Part shown: one piece after another, positions 13,737-13,986 of the stretch | How the letters are laid out: each line of letters begins with the position of its first letter | Numbering within the stretch: the first letter of the stretch is position 1 | Assembly (NCBI GenBank): GCA_039812085.1 | Contig: JBDHZU010000042.1 | Coordinates: 1-13,986, forward strand | DNA from: JBDHZU01 sp039812085 | Lineage (GTDB): Bacteria; Actinomycetota; Actinomycetes; S36-B12; UBA10799 | Direction: 5' to 3' | Length of the DNA: 13,986 bases | The notes under the pieces: model-generated | What the model was told of the DNA's origin: nothing | Database searches by the model: none | The model's input: the letters and a program-made list of their open reading frames with translations, nothing else | Made by a program: the position numbers and the translations under genes

Positions 13737-13986
13737 CTAGGTCGCGTCTGGATCTAGGCGCGGGTCGACCGAGGGCGGCGGGGGAGGGGGAGGAACGCTG
13801 CCATCCGTTAGCTCTGGTGGTGGAGGTAGCGGCACTTGATCTGAACCTGGCGGCTTGGAAATGGAGGAGGCTGCATCATTTCGTTGTGGTGATGCAATCG
13901 GCTCCTTAACGGCGGCCTTGGCTTCGTTCACCGGTTCCATGGCGGAGGCAATGATCCGTTTGGGATGAAGATCGGCGGCGACTTGT
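13737..13986 (-). CDS. tatB: Probable Sec-independent translocase TatB, C-terminal tail (5' end outside window)
   Basis: The frame is open to the window edge, so the N-terminus (membrane helix and amphipathic helix of TatB) lies outside. The visible ~82 residues begin VAADLHPKRIIASAMEP, resembling the DLxPKR segment in the cytoplasmic part of actinobacterial TatB, followed by an Ala/Lys-rich stretch and a Pro-rich C-terminus with PLPPPPEL and a run of seven prolines. TatB binds Tat signal peptides with TatC. The call rests on that short motif and on htrA being beside tatB in other actinobacteria, since the diagnostic helix is not in view. An internal ATG at 13940 is not taken as the start because the frame continues upstream. 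Another disordered protein remains possible. Confidence 0.6.
   Translation of the reverse strand, partial: QVAADLHPKRIIASAMEPVNEAKAAVKEPIASPQRNDAASSISKPPGSDQVPLPPPPELTDGSVPPPPPPPSVDPRLDPDAT

Overview
The window looks like chromosomal DNA from an actinobacterium. GC content is moderately high by eye, GTG and TTG starts are frequent, and several families are largely or wholly actinobacterial (the DapD type, FolP2, DUF3117, a small DivIVA-domain membrane protein). Gene content and order recall the M. tuberculosis stretch Rv1201c-Rv1224 (dapD, LOG protein, folP2, DivIVA-like protein, DUF3117, O-methyltransferase, htrA, tatB). The glycogen, fadD6, gpgS, transporter and sigE/rseA genes of that stretch are absent here. 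YceI, an SRPBCC protein and leucyl aminopeptidase are present instead. The lineage is therefore probably neither Mycobacterium nor Streptomyces; I cannot name the genus.

Layout. (1) 1-2640, + strand: a three-gene overlapping operon of circularly permuted ATP-grasp (5' end outside the window), alpha-E protein and transglutaminase-like protease. It is a known but biochemically unresolved peptide-ligation/modification cluster. (2) 2653-4429, - strand: dapD followed 4 bp later by a DUF3445 heme-dependent N-demethylase-like gene. (3) 4448-5515, + strand: dapE, divergent from dapD, with only 18 bp between start codons and a shared palindromic -10 element. (4) 5570-6127, - strand: a cytoplasmic YceI-type lipid-binding protein. 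(5) 6257-7689, + strand: two overlapping LOG-family nucleotide phosphoribohydrolase genes. (6) 7686-8549, - strand: folP2, whose stop codon shares a CTAG with the second LOG gene. (7) 8595-11333, + strand: DivIVA-domain membrane protein, SRPBCC protein, DUF3117 and leucyl aminopeptidase. (8) 11370-11984, - strand: a Rv1220c-like O-methyltransferase with an altered metal-binding motif. (9) 12205-13635, + strand: a membrane-anchored HtrA protease. (10) 13737-13986, - strand: the C-terminal tail of a probable TatB.

Functionally the window combines lysine/diaminopimelate synthesis (dapD, dapE), nucleotide and cytokinin-type monophosphate processing (LOG pair), a folate-like paralogue (folP2), envelope functions (DivIVA protein, HtrA, TatB) and peptide turnover (PepA). 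Convergent gene pairs are mostly separated by perfect or near-perfect hairpins with 5-nt loops and no U-tract. No mobile element, CRISPR array, tRNA or rRNA was seen. No stretch longer than about 220 bp lacks a gene.

I see no clearly new defence or mobile system. The best leads are the ATP-grasp/alpha-E/transglutaminase operon, the bidirectional leaderless dapD/dapE promoter, the dapD-DUF3445 pairing, and two enzymes (FolP2 and the O-methyltransferase) that keep their fold motifs but have lost family catalytic residues.
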